This document shows positions 45,925-55,242 of a stretch of 64,000 nt of DNA, piece by piece. The notes beneath the pieces were generated by a model. The model searched no databases, was not told the origin of the DNA, and was given only the letters and a program-made list of their open reading frames with translations. How positions within the stretch are numbered: position 1 is the first letter of the stretch; every line of letters begins with the position of its first letter. The position numbers and the translations under genes are program-made. This DNA comes from Streptomyces filipinensis (GTDB lineage Bacteria; Actinomycetota; Actinomycetes; Streptomycetales; Streptomycetaceae). The stretch lies in NCBI RefSeq assembly GCF_014649495.1, contig NZ_BMTD01000027.1, positions 1 to 64,000 on the forward strand. The letters run 5' to 3'.

Positions 45925-48900
45925 GTGCGGGGCTACGAGAGCCAGGAGCGAGAGCCGGCGGCTGACGTCGACCACCTCTCTCGGTTCGAGGCCGAGATGA
46001 AGCGGCTGAGGACCGAGCGGGAGAAGGCGATCCAGCACGCCGAGGACCTCGGCTACCAGGTCGAGGTGCTGCGCGCCAAGCTGCACGAGGCGCGCCGCAC
46101 CTTGATGACCAGGCCCGCCTTCGACGGCGGCGACATCGGCTATCAGGCCGAGCAGTTGCTCCGTAATGCCCAGATGCAGGCCGACCAGCTGCGTCAGGAC
46201 GCCGAACGGGAGCTCAGCCAGGCCCGCGCGCAGACCCAGCGCATCCTGCAGGAGCACGCCGAGCAGGCCGCCCGGCTCCAGGCGGAGCTGCACCAGGAGG
46301 CGGTGACCCGGCGCCAGCAGCTGGACCAGGAGCTGGCCGAGCGCCGCGCCACCGTCGAGTCGCACGTCAACGAGAACGTGGCCTGGGCGGAGCAGCTGCG
46401 CGCCCGCACCGAGCAGCAGGCCCGTCGGCTGCTGGAGGAGTCCCGCGCCGAGACCGAGCAGGCGATGGCCGCCGCCCGCGCGGAGGCCGAGCGGCTGACC
46501 CGGGAGGCCCGGGAGCGGCTGCAGAGCGACGCCGAGGCGGCCCGCGCGGAGGCCGAGCAGCTCCTGCGCCGCGCCCGCACGGACGCCGAGCGCCTGCTGA
46601 ACGCGGCCTCCACGCAGGCCCAGGAGGCCACCGACCACGCCGAGCAGCTGCGCACCGCCACTGTCACCGAGTCGGACGCCGCGCGCCGGCAGGCCGCCGA
46701 GCTGAGCCGGGCCGCCGAGGAGCGGATGGCGGCGGCCGAGGAGGCGCTGCGCAAGGCGCAGGCCGAGGCCGAGAAGCTGCAGACGGAGGCCAAGGAGGCC
46801 GCCGCCAAGGCGCTCGCCGGCGCCGAGGCCGCCAACGAGACGCGTACGCGCACGGCGAAGGAGCAGGTCGCCCGGCTGGTCGAGGAGGCCACCAAGGAGG
46901 CCGAGCAGACCAGGTCCGATGCCGAGCAGCTGGTCGCGGACGCCCGTGCCGAGGCCGAGAAGATCCTCGCGGAGGCCTCCGAGAAGGCCCGGACGGTCAC
47001 CGCCGAGGAGAGCGCGACCCAGCTGTCGAAGGCGGCCAAGACCGCCGAGGACGTGCTCAACAAGGCGTCCGAGGAAGCCAAGCGGACCACCAGGGCCGCC
47101 GCCGAGGAGGCCGAGCGGATCCGTACGGAGGCCGAGGCCGAGGCGGACCGGCTGCGCGCCGAGGCGCACGACATCGCCGAGCAGCTCAAGGGCGCGGCGA
47201 AGGACGACACCAAGGAGTACCGCGCCAAGACGGTCGAGCTGCAGGAGGAGGCCCGCCGGCTGCGCGGCGAGGCCGAGCAGCTGCGCGCCGACGCGGTCGC
47301 CGAGGGCGAGTCGATCCGTGCGGAGGCCCGCCGGGAGGCGGTCGCGCAGATCGAGGAGGCGGCCAGGTCCGCCGAGGAGCTGCTGGCCAAGGCCAAGGCG
47401 GACGCCGACGAGCTGCGGCAGACCGCGACCGCCGACAGCGAGAGGGTCCGCACCGAGGCCATCGAGCGGGCCACCGGCCTGCGCCGGCAGGCGGACGAGA
47501 CCCTGGACCGCGCCCGCAAGGAGGCCGAACGGCTGCGCGCCGAGGCCGACGAGCAGGTCGAGACGGTCCGGACGGACGCCGAGACCGCCGCGCGCGAGCT
47601 GCGCGAGGAGACCGAGCGGATCATCGAGGCGCGCCGCACCGAGGCCGCCGAGGAGCTGACACGGCTGCAGACGGAGGCGCAGGAGCGGCTCGCGTCGGCC
47701 GAGCAGGCCCTGACGGACGCCCGCGAGGAGGCCGCCCGGATCCGCCGGGAGGCCGCCGAGGAGGCCGAGCGGCTGCGCACGGAGTCGGCGGAACGGATCC
47801 GTACGCTCCAGCAGCAGGCCGAGACCGAGGCGGACCGGCTGCGGACCGAGGCCGCGGCCGACGCGTCCGCCTCCCGCGCCGAGGGCGAGGCCGTCGCCGT
47901 ACGGCTGCGCTCCGAGGCCGCCGCCGAGGCCGAGCGGCTGAAGGCGGAGGCGCAGGACACCGCGGACCGGGTGCGCGCGGAGGCGCAGGCCGCCGCCGAG
48001 CGGCTCGCCACGGAGGCGTCCGAGACGCTGGCCGCCGCCCAGGAGGAGGCCGCCCGGCGCCGCCGCGAGGCCGAGGAACTCCTCGGTGCGGCCCGCGACG
48101 AGGCCGACGAGGAACGCCGGCGGGCCCGCGAGCAGAGCGAGGAGCTGCTGGCCTCCGCCCGCAGGCGGGTCGAGGAGGCGCAGGCCGAGGCGACCCGCCT
48201 GGTGGAGGAGGCCGACCGGCGCGCCACCGAGATGGTGGCCGCCGCCGAGCAGCACGCCCAGCAGGTGCGGGACTCCGTCGCCGGGCTGCACGAGCAGGCG
48301 CAGGAGGAGATCACCGGGCTGCGCTCGGCCGCCGAGCACGCCGCGGACCGTACGAAGCGGGAGGCCGAGGAGGAGGCGGACCGGGTCCGCGCCGACGCCT
48401 ACGCCGAGCGGGAGCGGGCGAGCGAGGACGCCGGCCGGGTCCGGCGCGCCGCGCACGAGGAGTCGGAGGCCGCCAAGGCGCTGGCCGAGCGTACGGTCAC
48501 GGAGGCGATGGCGGAGGCCGAGCGGCTGCGCTCGGACGCGTCCGACTACGCCCAGCGGGTGCGCACCGAGGCGTCGGACGCGCTCGCCGAGGCCGACCAG
48601 GCGGCGGCCCGCACCCGGGCGGACGCCCGCGAGGACGCCAACCGGATCCGTTCGGACGCGGCGACCCAGGCGGACACCCTCATCACCGAGGCGAGCAACG
48701 AGGCGGAGCGGCTCACGACCGAGACGCTCGCGGAGGCCGACCGGGTGCGCACCGAGGCGCTGACCGAGGCCGAGCGGCTGCAGACGGAGACCGTGGCCGA
48801 GGCCGAGCGGCTGCAGACGGAGACCGTGGCCGAGGCCGAGCGGGTGCGCACCGAGGCTCTGGCCGAGGCGGACCGGGTGCGCGCGGAGGCGCTGGCGAAC

Positions 48901-49905
48901 GCCGAGCAGCTCATCGGGGACGCCACCGGCGAGGCCGAGCGGCTGCGGGCCGAGGCCGCCGAGACCGTCGGTTCGGCGCAGCAGCACGCCGAGCGGGTGC
49001 GGGCGGACGCCGAGCAGCTGAAGGCGGACGCGGAGGCCACGGCGGAACGGCTCGTCAACTCCGCGCGCGAGGAGGCCGAGCGGACCCTGGACGAGGCCCG
49101 CAAGGACGCCAACAAGCGGCGCTCGGAGGCGGCCGAGCAGGTCGACACGCTCATCACCGAGACCACGGCGGAAGCGGACAAGCTGCTCACCGAGGCCCAG
49201 CAGCAGGCGCTGAAGACCACCGCGGACGCGGAGTCGCAGGCCGACGCGATGGTCGGCGCGGCGCGCAGCGAGGCCGAGCGGATCGTCTCCGAGGCGACCA
49301 TCGAGGGCAACACCGCGGTGGAGAAGGCCCGCACGGACGCCGACGAGCTGCTGGTCGGTGCCCGCCGGGACGCCACCGCGATCAGGGAGCGGGCGCAGGA
49401 GCTGCGCGACCGCATCACCACCGAGATCGAGGAGCTGCACGAGCGGGCGCGGCGCGAGGCCGCCGAGACGATGAAGTCCACCGGCGACCGCTGTGACGCG
49501 CTCATCCAGGCCGCCGAGGAGCAGCTGGCCAAGGCGGAGGCGAAGGCCAAGGAGCTGGTCTCGGACGCCAACTCCGAGGCGGGCAAGGTGCGCATCGCCG
49601 CCGTCAAGAAGGCGGAGGGGCTGCTCAAGGAGGCCGAGCAGAAGAAGGCCAGCCTCGTCAAGGAGGCCGAGGAGCTGAAGGCCGAGGCGATCCGCGAGGC
49701 GCGGCGCACGGTCGAGGAGGGCAAGCGCGAGCTGGAGATCCTGGTGCGCCGGCGCGAGGACATCAACGCCGAGATCTCCCGGGTCCAGGACGTGCTGGAG
49801 GCGCTCGAATCCTTCGAGGCCCCGGCGGCCGGCAAGGAGGGCGGGGTCAAGGCCGGTGCGACGATCGGTGCCCCCCGATCGGGTGGCAAGTCGTCAGAGG
49901 GCTAG
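45925..49905 (+). CDS. scy: Scy, polarity-organising coiled-coil protein
   Basis: The 1326-residue protein is almost entirely coiled coil, rich in Ala, Glu and Arg, and built of hendecad (11-residue) repeats such as VRTEALAEADR, the pattern described for Scy. A short N-terminal region (about 1-60) begins RFEAEMKRLRTEREKAIQHA. Scy scaffolds the hyphal tip with DivIVA and FilP and steers branching. One hendecad is exactly duplicated at DNA level (48778-48843). GTG 45925 is chosen from the open frame. The ribosome site is weak. filP follows 182 bases downstream. The long minus-strand frame under it is a composition artefact. Confidence 0.95.
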   Translation: MRGYESQEREPAADVDHLSRFEAEMKRLRTEREKAIQHAEDLGYQVEVLRAKLHEARRTLMTRPAFDGGDIGYQAEQLLRNAQMQADQLRQDAERELSQARAQTQRILQEHAEQAARLQAELHQEAVTRRQQLDQELAERRATVESHVNENVAWAEQLRARTEQQARRLLEESRAETEQAMAAARAEAERLTREARERLQSDAEAARAEAEQLLRRARTDAERLLNAASTQAQEATDHAEQLRTATVTESDAARRQAAELSRAAEERMAAAEEALRKAQAEAEKLQTEAKEAAAKALAGAEAANETRTRTAKEQVARLVEEATKEAEQTRSDAEQLVADARAEAEKILAEASEKARTVTAEESATQLSKAAKTAEDVLNKASEEAKRTTRAAAEEAERIRTEAEAEADRLRAEAHDIAEQLKGAAKDDTKEYRAKTVELQEEARRLRGEAEQLRADAVAEGESIRAEARREAVAQIEEAARSAEELLAKAKADADELRQTATADSERVRTEAIERATGLRRQADETLDRARKEAERLRAEADEQVETVRTDAETAARELREETERIIEARRTEAAEELTRLQTEAQERLASAEQALTDAREEAARIRREAAEEAERLRTESAERIRTLQQQAETEADRLRTEAAADASASRAEGEAVAVRLRSEAAAEAERLKAEAQDTADRVRAEAQAAAERLATEASETLAAAQEEAARRRREAEELLGAARDEADEERRRAREQSEELLASARRRVEEAQAEATRLVEEADRRATEMVAAAEQHAQQVRDSVAGLHEQAQEEITGLRSAAEHAADRTKREAEEEADRVRADAYAERERASEDAGRVRRAAHEESEAAKALAERTVTEAMAEAERLRSDASDYAQRVRTEASDALAEADQAAARTRADAREDANRIRSDAATQADTLITEASNEAERLTTETLAEADRVRTEALTEAERLQTETVAEAERLQTETVAEAERVRTEALAEADRVRAEALANAEQLIGDATGEAERLRAEAAETVGSAQQHAERVRADAEQLKADAEATAERLVNSAREEAERTLDEARKDANKRRSEAAEQVDTLITETTAEADKLLTEAQQQALKTTADAESQADAMVGAARSEAERIVSEATIEGNTAVEKARTDADELLVGARRDATAIRERAQELRDRITTEIEELHERARREAAETMKSTGDRCDALIQAAEEQLAKAEAKAKELVSDANSEAGKVRIAAVKKAEGLLKEAEQKKASLVKEAEELKAEAIREARRTVEEGKRELEILVRRREDINAEISRVQDVLEALESFEAPAAGKEGGVKAGATIGAPRSGGKSSEG
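48778..48843 (+). repeat. Exact 33-bp tandem duplication within scy
   Basis: Two adjacent 33-base copies (48778-48810 and 48811-48843) are identical and each encodes LQTETVAEAER, one hendecad (residues about 952-962 and 963-973). Neighbouring units such as VRTEALTEAER and VRTEALAEADR are close relatives. This is length change by whole structural units. Confidence 0.85.
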
Positions 49906-49933
49906 CGCTCGGGGTACGTTCCGGTGTCTTCTG

Positions 49934-49988
49934 GGGGCTTTGCCCCACTCATTGGCAAGCCGTCCTGCGGTCAGCCACTCAAAAGTGG
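49934..49988. terminator. Two small hairpins between scy and filP
   Basis: GGGGC-TTT-GCCCC (49934-49946) and CCACT-CAAA-AGTGG (49975-49988) follow the scy stop. Either may slow transcription. filP probably has its own promoter in the remaining 100 bases, though I see no clear consensus. Confidence 0.4.
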
Positions 49989-50087
49989 TGCCATTCTCCA
50001 GATCAAAACCGTATCCGCTCGATGACACACCGCTTCGGCCCCTAGGATTCCCCTATCACCTCACCGGTCTCATTCGACAGGAACCCC

Positions 50088-51023
50088 ATGAGCGACACTT
50101 CCCCCTACGGCTTCGAGCTTGTGCGGCGTGGGTACGACCGCGCTCAGGTGGACGAACGTATCTCCAAGCTCGTCTCCGACCGTGACAGCGCTCTCGCCCG
50201 CATCACCGCCCTGGAGAAGCGCATCGAGGAACTGCACCTCGAGACGCAGAACGCCCAGGCCCAGGTCACCGACGCCGAGCCGTCGTACGCGGGTCTCGGC
50301 GCGCGGGTCGAGAAGATCCTGCGCCTGGCCGAGGAAGAGGCCAAGGAGCTCCGTGAGGAGGCCCGGCGGGCGGCCGAACAGCACCGCGACCTCGCCGAGT
50401 CGGCGGCCCAGCAGGTCCGCAACGACGCCGAGACCTACGCCGCGGAGCGCAAGGCCAAGGCCGAGGACGAGGGCGTCCGGATCGTCGAGAAGGCCAAGGC
50501 CGACGCCTCCCAGCTGCGTGCCGAGGCGCAGAAGGACGCGCAGTCCAAGCGCGAGGAGGCGGACGCCCTCTTCGAGGAGACCCGTGCCAAGGCCGCGCAG
50601 GCCGCCGCCGACTTCGAGACGAACCTCGCCAAGCGTCGCGAGCAGTCCGAGCGCGACCTGGCCTCGCGTCAGCAGAAGGCCGAGAAGCGGCTGGCGGAGA
50701 TCGAGCACCGCGCCGAGCAGCTGCGTCTGGAGGCGGAGAAGCTGCGCACGGACGCCGAGCGCCGCGCCCGCCAGACGGTGGAGACGGCCCAGCGCCAGGC
50801 CGAGGACATCGTGGCCGACGCCAACGCCAAGGCCGACCGGATCCGTTCGGAATCCGAGCGCGAGCTGGCGGCGCTCACCAACCGCCGCGACAGCATCAAC
50901 GCGCAGCTGACCAACGTCCGCGAGATGCTGGCCACGCTGACCGGCGCGGCGGTCGCCGCCGCGGGCACGACCACCGACGACGAGCCCATTTCCCGCGGGG
51001 TGCCGGCGCAGCAGTCCCGGTAG
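50088..51023 (+). CDS. filP: FilP, intermediate filament-like coiled-coil protein
   Basis: The 311-residue protein (S. coelicolor FilP is of nearly the same length) begins YGFELVRRGYDRAQVDERI, a DivIVA/FilP N-terminal motif, followed by a short coil, a break around 60-75 and a long Ala/Glu/Lys coiled coil to about 275. The last 30 residues are disordered. FilP forms cytoskeletal networks near hyphal tips and interacts with DivIVA and Scy. ATG 50088 has CAGGAA upstream. A terminator follows. Confidence 0.95.
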   Translation: MSDTSPYGFELVRRGYDRAQVDERISKLVSDRDSALARITALEKRIEELHLETQNAQAQVTDAEPSYAGLGARVEKILRLAEEEAKELREEARRAAEQHRDLAESAAQQVRNDAETYAAERKAKAEDEGVRIVEKAKADASQLRAEAQKDAQSKREEADALFEETRAKAAQAAADFETNLAKRREQSERDLASRQQKAEKRLAEIEHRAEQLRLEAEKLRTDAERRARQTVETAQRQAEDIVADANAKADRIRSESERELAALTNRRDSINAQLTNVREMLATLTGAAVAAAGTTTDDEPISRGVPAQQSR

Positions 51024-51048
51024 GCCGTACGGCACGTCGACGCCTTCA

Positions 51049-51080
51049 GGGGCGGAGGGACCTGGTCCCCCCGCCCCTTT
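51049..51080 (+). terminator. Intrinsic terminator after filP
   Basis: GGGGCGG (51049-51055) pairs with CCGCCCC (51071-51077), with a further GG/CC pairing inside, and TTT follows at 51078-51080. It starts 26 bases past the filP stop. Confidence 0.65.
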
Positions 51081-51139
51081 CGGCGTGCCCACCCGCCTCT
51101 CAAGTGGCAGAGGTCCGGAGCCGGTCATAGCGTGGCCGC

Positions 51140-52096
51140 ATGATCGAACTGGCGGGGCTGACCAAGCGGTACGGCGAGAAGGTGGCGGTCGACGACCTCA
51201 CCTTCTCGGTCAGACCCGGCATCGTCACCGGTTTCCTCGGCCCCAACGGTGCCGGGAAGTCCACGACCATGCGGATGATCCTCGGGCTCGATCACCCCAC
51301 CGCCGGCGACGTGCGCGTCGACGGCGTGCACTACCGGCGGCTGAAGGACCCGCTGACCCGCATCGGCGCGCTGCTGGACGCCAAGGCCGTGCACGGCGGG
51401 CGCAGCGCCTACCACCATCTGCTGTGCCTCGCGCAGAGCAACGGCGTCCCGGAGCGCCGGGTGGCCGAGGTGCTGGACACCGTCGGGCTCACCGCCGTGG
51501 CGCGGAAGAAGGCCAAGGGGTTCTCGCTGGGCATGGGCCAGCGGCTGGGGATCGCCGCGGCCCTGCTCGGGGACCCACGGATCCTGATGTTCGACGAGCC
51601 GGTGAACGGACTGGACCCCGAGGGCATCCACTGGATCCGGAACCTGATGAAATCGCTGGCCGCGCAGGGGCGGACGGTGTTCGTGTCGAGCCATCTGATG
51701 AGCGAGATGGCGCTGACCGCCGACCACCTGGTGGTCATCGGACAGGGACGGCTGCTCGCGGACACCTCCATGGCGGACTTCATCCGGCAGAACGCGCGGT
51801 CGTACGTCCGGATCCGGTCGCCGCAGCGCGAGCGGCTGCTCGATGTGCTGCACGAGGACGGGATCACCGTCGTGGAGGCGGGCGCGGGCGCGCTGGAGGT
51901 GGAGGGCGACAAGGCCGGGCGGATCGGCGAGCTGGCGGCGCGGTACGGGATCGTGCTGCACGAGCTGAGCCCGCGGCAGGCCTCGCTGGAGGAGGCGTTC
52001 ATGCAGCTGACGGCCCAGGCGGTGGAGTACCACGCGCACACCGGCCCGGATCCCGCGCCGCAGGCCTGGGGGGCCGGCTGGAAGGGGGCCGAGTGA
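51140..52096 (+). CDS. ABC transporter ATP-binding protein, export type (pair 1)
   Basis: The 318-residue protein has Walker A GPNGAGKST, the signature SLGMGQRLGIA (an LGMGQ variant of LSGGQ), Walker B ILMFDEP and the H-loop SSHLMSEM, as in DrrA/CcmA-like ATPases. The C-terminal 90 residues are the usual DUF4162-like extension. The stop overlaps the permease start. It lies 116 bases after filP and its terminator. It closely resembles the second ATPase at 53001 over the first 300 residues (LDAKAVHGGRSA, MALTADHL shared), so the two pairs arose by duplication. Confidence 0.93.
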   Translation: MIELAGLTKRYGEKVAVDDLTFSVRPGIVTGFLGPNGAGKSTTMRMILGLDHPTAGDVRVDGVHYRRLKDPLTRIGALLDAKAVHGGRSAYHHLLCLAQSNGVPERRVAEVLDTVGLTAVARKKAKGFSLGMGQRLGIAAALLGDPRILMFDEPVNGLDPEGIHWIRNLMKSLAAQGRTVFVSSHLMSEMALTADHLVVIGQGRLLADTSMADFIRQNARSYVRIRSPQRERLLDVLHEDGITVVEAGAGALEVEGDKAGRIGELAARYGIVLHELSPRQASLEEAFMQLTAQAVEYHAHTGPDPAPQAWGAGWKGAE

Positions 52097-52869
52097 TGAC
52101 GGCCGTGCGGGTGATCCGCTCCGAGTGGACCAAGATCCGGTCGGTGGCCTCCACGGTGTGGACGCTGTCGCTGGCCGGGGTCGTCACCGTCGCCCTCGGG
52201 ATGCTGATCGCCGGGCTGACGCGGAGCCAGTTCGACTCGATGCCGGCGCGGCAGCGGCTGTCGTTCGATCCGACCTTCGTGTCCTTCGCGGGCATGACCC
52301 TCGGCCAGCTCGCGCTGATCGTGTTCGGGGTGCTGGTCGTCTCGAACGAGTACAGCACCGGCATGATCCGGGTCTCGCTGGCGGCCGTTCCGCAGCGCGC
52401 CACCTTCCTGTTCAGCAAGATCGCGGTGGCCACCGGGCTCGCGCTGGTGGTCGGCATGGCCACGAGCTTCGCCGCGTTCCTCCTCGGTCAGGCGATGCTC
52501 GGCTCCCACCGGGCGCGGCTCGGCGACCCCGGGGTGCTGCGGGCGGTGCTCGGCGGCGGGCTGTACATGACGCTGATCGTGGTGTTCTCCATGGGAGTCG
52601 CCGCGATGCTGCGCTCCCCGATGCTGTCGCTCGGCATCCTGATGCCGTTCTTCTTCCTGATCTCCAACGTCCTCGGCAATGTGGACGCCACGAAGAAGAT
52701 CGGCCGGTTCCTGCCGGACCAGGCGGGCAGCCGGATCATGCAGGTGGTGCCCAGGGTGGGTGACGACGCTCCCTACGGGCCCTGGGGCGGGCTCGGGATC
52801 ATGGCGCTCTGGGTGGTCGCCGCGGTCGCCGGCGGGTACGTCCTCCTCAAGCGCAGAGACGCTCAGTAG
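52096..52869 (+). CDS. ABC-2 type permease (pair 1)
   Basis: The 257-residue protein has about six membrane helices. It starts VIRSEWTKIRSVASTVWTL, a motif shared with the second permease (LASEWTKIKSVRSTVWTL), and has VVSNEYSTGMIRVSLAAVP. ATG 52096 shares its first base with the ATPase stop (in-frame GTG 52093 is an alternative). It forms an exporter with the 51140 ATPase. The substrate is unknown. Confidence 0.92.
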   Translation: MTAVRVIRSEWTKIRSVASTVWTLSLAGVVTVALGMLIAGLTRSQFDSMPARQRLSFDPTFVSFAGMTLGQLALIVFGVLVVSNEYSTGMIRVSLAAVPQRATFLFSKIAVATGLALVVGMATSFAAFLLGQAMLGSHRARLGDPGVLRAVLGGGLYMTLIVVFSMGVAAMLRSPMLSLGILMPFFFLISNVLGNVDATKKIGRFLPDQAGSRIMQVVPRVGDDAPYGPWGGLGIMALWVVAAVAGGYVLLKRRDAQ

Positions 52870-53000
52870 ACGGCATCCACACGTACCGTAGTGTTCTGGC
52901 TTTACTTTCTTTTGGGTGGAACCGTCAGCGACTCGATATCCTCCTAACCCTTACGGGGGCGTGTGCCCCGCTGTCCTGAACCTTTCGATGGGTGCGGAGC

Positions 53001-54353
53001 ATGATCGAGGCTGTCGGCCTGACCAAGCGCTACGGCGACAAGACCGCCGTGTACAACCTTTCCTTCCAGGTGCGGCCAGGAGCCGTCACCGGCTTCCTCG
53101 GGCCGAACGGCTCGGGCAAGTCGACGACGATGCGGATGATCCTCGGCCTGGACAACCCGACGTCCGGGTCGGTGACGATCGGCGGGCACCCGTACCGGAG
53201 GCTGCCCAACGCACCCCGCCAGGTCGGGGCGCTGCTCGACGCCAAGGCCGTGCACGGTGGCCGGTCCGCCCGCAACCACCTGCTGAGCCTCGCCCAGCTG
53301 TCCGGCATTCCCGCCCGGCGGGTGGACGAGGTGCTCGGGGTCGTCGGCCTGCAGGAGGTGGCGAAGAAGCGCTCCAAGGGCTTCTCGCTCGGCATGGGCC
53401 AGCGCCTCGGCATCGCCGCCGCGCTGCTCGGCGACCCGCAGGTGCTGCTGTTCGACGAGCCGGTCAACGGCCTCGACCCGGAGGGCATCCTCTGGGTCCG
53501 CAACCTGATGAAGGCCCTCGCCGCCGAGGGCCGTACGGTCTTCGTCTCCTCGCACCTGATGAGCGAGATGGCGCTGACCGCCGACCACCTCATCGTCATC
53601 GGGCGCGGCCAGCTGCTCGCCGACATGAGCGTGAAGGACTTCATCTCGGCCAACTCCGCCGACTTCGCGCGCGTGCGCACCCCCGACAGCGAGCCCCAGC
53701 TGCGCGAGAAGCTCGGCACCGCGCTCACCGAGGCGGGCGGCCATGTGCTGCCGGAGCAGGACGGCGCGCTGCGCGTGACCGGGCTGCCGCTGCCCCGGAT
53801 CAGCGACCTCGCGCACGAGGCGGACGTACGGCTGTGGGAGCTGTCGCCGCACCAGGCCTCGCTGGAGGAGGCGTACATGCGGATGACGCAGGGCGCCGTG
53901 GACTACCGCTCGACCATCGACCAGAAGGCGGGCCTGCAGCAGCCGCTGCCGCCCGGCGCCCAGCCGCCCATGCCGGTGCCCGGCCAGGGCCAGCCCGGCT
54001 GGTACGCCCCGCCGCCGCCCCAGCAGGGCGGGCAGCCCTTCGCGATGCCGCAGGGACCCTCGGGACCGTACGGCGGCGCGCAACAGGGCGCCTACGCCGC
54101 TCCCGGCGCCCCGGCCGCCGACGCCGCCAACCCGTACGCCCAGCCGGCCCCCCAGGCCCAGCCGGTCCCGCAGGCGCAGCAGGCCCCGAAGGACCGGACG
54201 GCGATCCTGACGCCGCAGGCGCAGCCGGCCGCTCCGGCCCCGCAGGAGCAGCCCGCCGCCACGGCCCCCGCGGCACCGACCGCGCCGCAGCAGGCGCCCG
54301 CGGCCGCTCCCTCCGCCCCCGCCGACCTGACCAAGCCCGAGGACGCCCGATGA
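53001..54353 (+). CDS. ABC transporter ATP-binding protein with Pro/Gln/Ala tail (pair 2)
   Basis: The 450-residue protein has the ABC core GPNGSGKST, SLGMGQRLGIA, VLLFDEP and SSHLMSEM in the first 310 residues. A disordered tail of about 140 residues rich in Pro, Gln, Ala and Gly follows (for example GWYAPPPPQQGGQPFAM), and no such tail exists in the pair 1 ATPase. ATG 53001 is preferred over GTG 52992, although GGAG lies very close. The stop overlaps the permease start (ATGA). The tail may mediate protein contacts near the tip complex. That is inference. Confidence 0.92.
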   Translation: MIEAVGLTKRYGDKTAVYNLSFQVRPGAVTGFLGPNGSGKSTTMRMILGLDNPTSGSVTIGGHPYRRLPNAPRQVGALLDAKAVHGGRSARNHLLSLAQLSGIPARRVDEVLGVVGLQEVAKKRSKGFSLGMGQRLGIAAALLGDPQVLLFDEPVNGLDPEGILWVRNLMKALAAEGRTVFVSSHLMSEMALTADHLIVIGRGQLLADMSVKDFISANSADFARVRTPDSEPQLREKLGTALTEAGGHVLPEQDGALRVTGLPLPRISDLAHEADVRLWELSPHQASLEEAYMRMTQGAVDYRSTIDQKAGLQQPLPPGAQPPMPVPGQGQPGWYAPPPPQQGGQPFAMPQGPSGPYGGAQQGAYAAPGAPAADAANPYAQPAPQAQPVPQAQQAPKDRTAILTPQAQPAAPAPQEQPAATAPAAPTAPQQAPAAAPSAPADLTKPEDAR

Positions 54354-55231
54354 GCACCCACCAGCCCCCGATGCCGCAGGCCCCCGCAGCCGCGCCCGAC
54401 TGGCAGGCGGCGCCCGGCGGGTCGTACCCCGGTTACACCTCGCCGATCCCGGTCGTGCGCACCCACCTCGGGCACGCCCTGGCCTCCGAGTGGACGAAGA
54501 TCAAGTCGGTGCGCTCGACGGTGTGGACGCTCGGTGTGTTCATGCTGCTCGTCGTCGGTATAGGCGTGCTGACCGCCTCGGTGGTCAACGCGAACTCCTC
54601 CAACGGCGTGGACGGCCAGAACGCGCTGCAGTTCGGGTTCTTCGGTCTGCTCCTGGGCAGCATGTGCATCATCACGCTCGGGGTGCTGACCACCGCCTCG
54701 GAGTACGGCACGGGCATGATCCGTACGACGATGACCGCGTGCCCGAGCCGCGTGCGGGTGCTCGCCGCCAAGTCCGTCGTCTTCTTCGCCCTCGCCTTCG
54801 TGGTCACCCTCGCCACGTCGTCCTTCGTGGCCATGGTCCAGGTGTCCATGCTGAGCGGCTCCGGCACCATCAGCCCGACCGGCGGCGAGTGGGCCAAGGC
54901 GACCCTCGGCATCAGCCTCTACATCGCCCTGCTCGGACTGCTCTCGCTGCTCATCGGTTCGATCATCCGGCACTCCGCGGGCGCCATCACGATCATGATC
55001 GGCGCCGTGCTGGCCCCTCTGGTGATCGCTCTGTTCATGGCCTCGCAGTCGCTGGAGAAGGTCCGCGAGTGGCTGCTGGAGTACTCGATCCCGAGCCAGA
55101 TGAGCTGCTTCTACGACAACACCCTGAGCCGTTCCGGCCCCACGGGCTGGGACCCGCTGTGGATCATGCTGGGCCTGACGGCGGCCGCGTTCGCCGGCGC
55201 CTACGCGCTCCTGCAGAAGCGGGACGTGTAG
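54350..55231 (+). CDS. ABC-2 type permease with Pro-rich N terminus (pair 2)
   Basis: The 293-residue protein begins with about 45 residues rich in Pro, Gln and Ala (STHQPPMPQAPAAAPDWQ), resembling the tail of its ATPase partner, then the EWTKIKSVRSTVWTL entry and about six membrane helices, with TTASEYGTGMIRTTMTACP. It is coupled to the 53001 ATPase by ATGA. The first pair lacks both low-complexity parts. Confidence 0.92.
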   Translation: MSTHQPPMPQAPAAAPDWQAAPGGSYPGYTSPIPVVRTHLGHALASEWTKIKSVRSTVWTLGVFMLLVVGIGVLTASVVNANSSNGVDGQNALQFGFFGLLLGSMCIITLGVLTTASEYGTGMIRTTMTACPSRVRVLAAKSVVFFALAFVVTLATSSFVAMVQVSMLSGSGTISPTGGEWAKATLGISLYIALLGLLSLLIGSIIRHSAGAITIMIGAVLAPLVIALFMASQSLEKVREWLLEYSIPSQMSCFYDNTLSRSGPTGWDPLWIMLGLTAAAFAGAYALLQKRDV

Positions 55232-55242
55232 CGGCGGGGCGT

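Noticed and set aside
46194..48314. 706-residue Ser/Ala/Arg-rich minus-strand frame under scy
   Set aside because: Same cause: antisense of repeated Ala-Glu-Arg codons. Two competing antisense frames in one place show that this is composition, not coding.
48778..48843. Tandem 33-bp units considered as a CRISPR-like array
   Set aside because: The copies abut without spacers and encode a coiled-coil unit within scy. No other repeat-spacer structure exists in the window.
45763..49440. 1225-residue open frame on the minus strand under scy, Leu/Gly/Arg-rich
   Set aside because: It is the reverse of the Ala/Glu/Arg coiled-coil repeat code. GC-rich third positions keep stops out of this frame. It has no start signal and no plausible protein composition.
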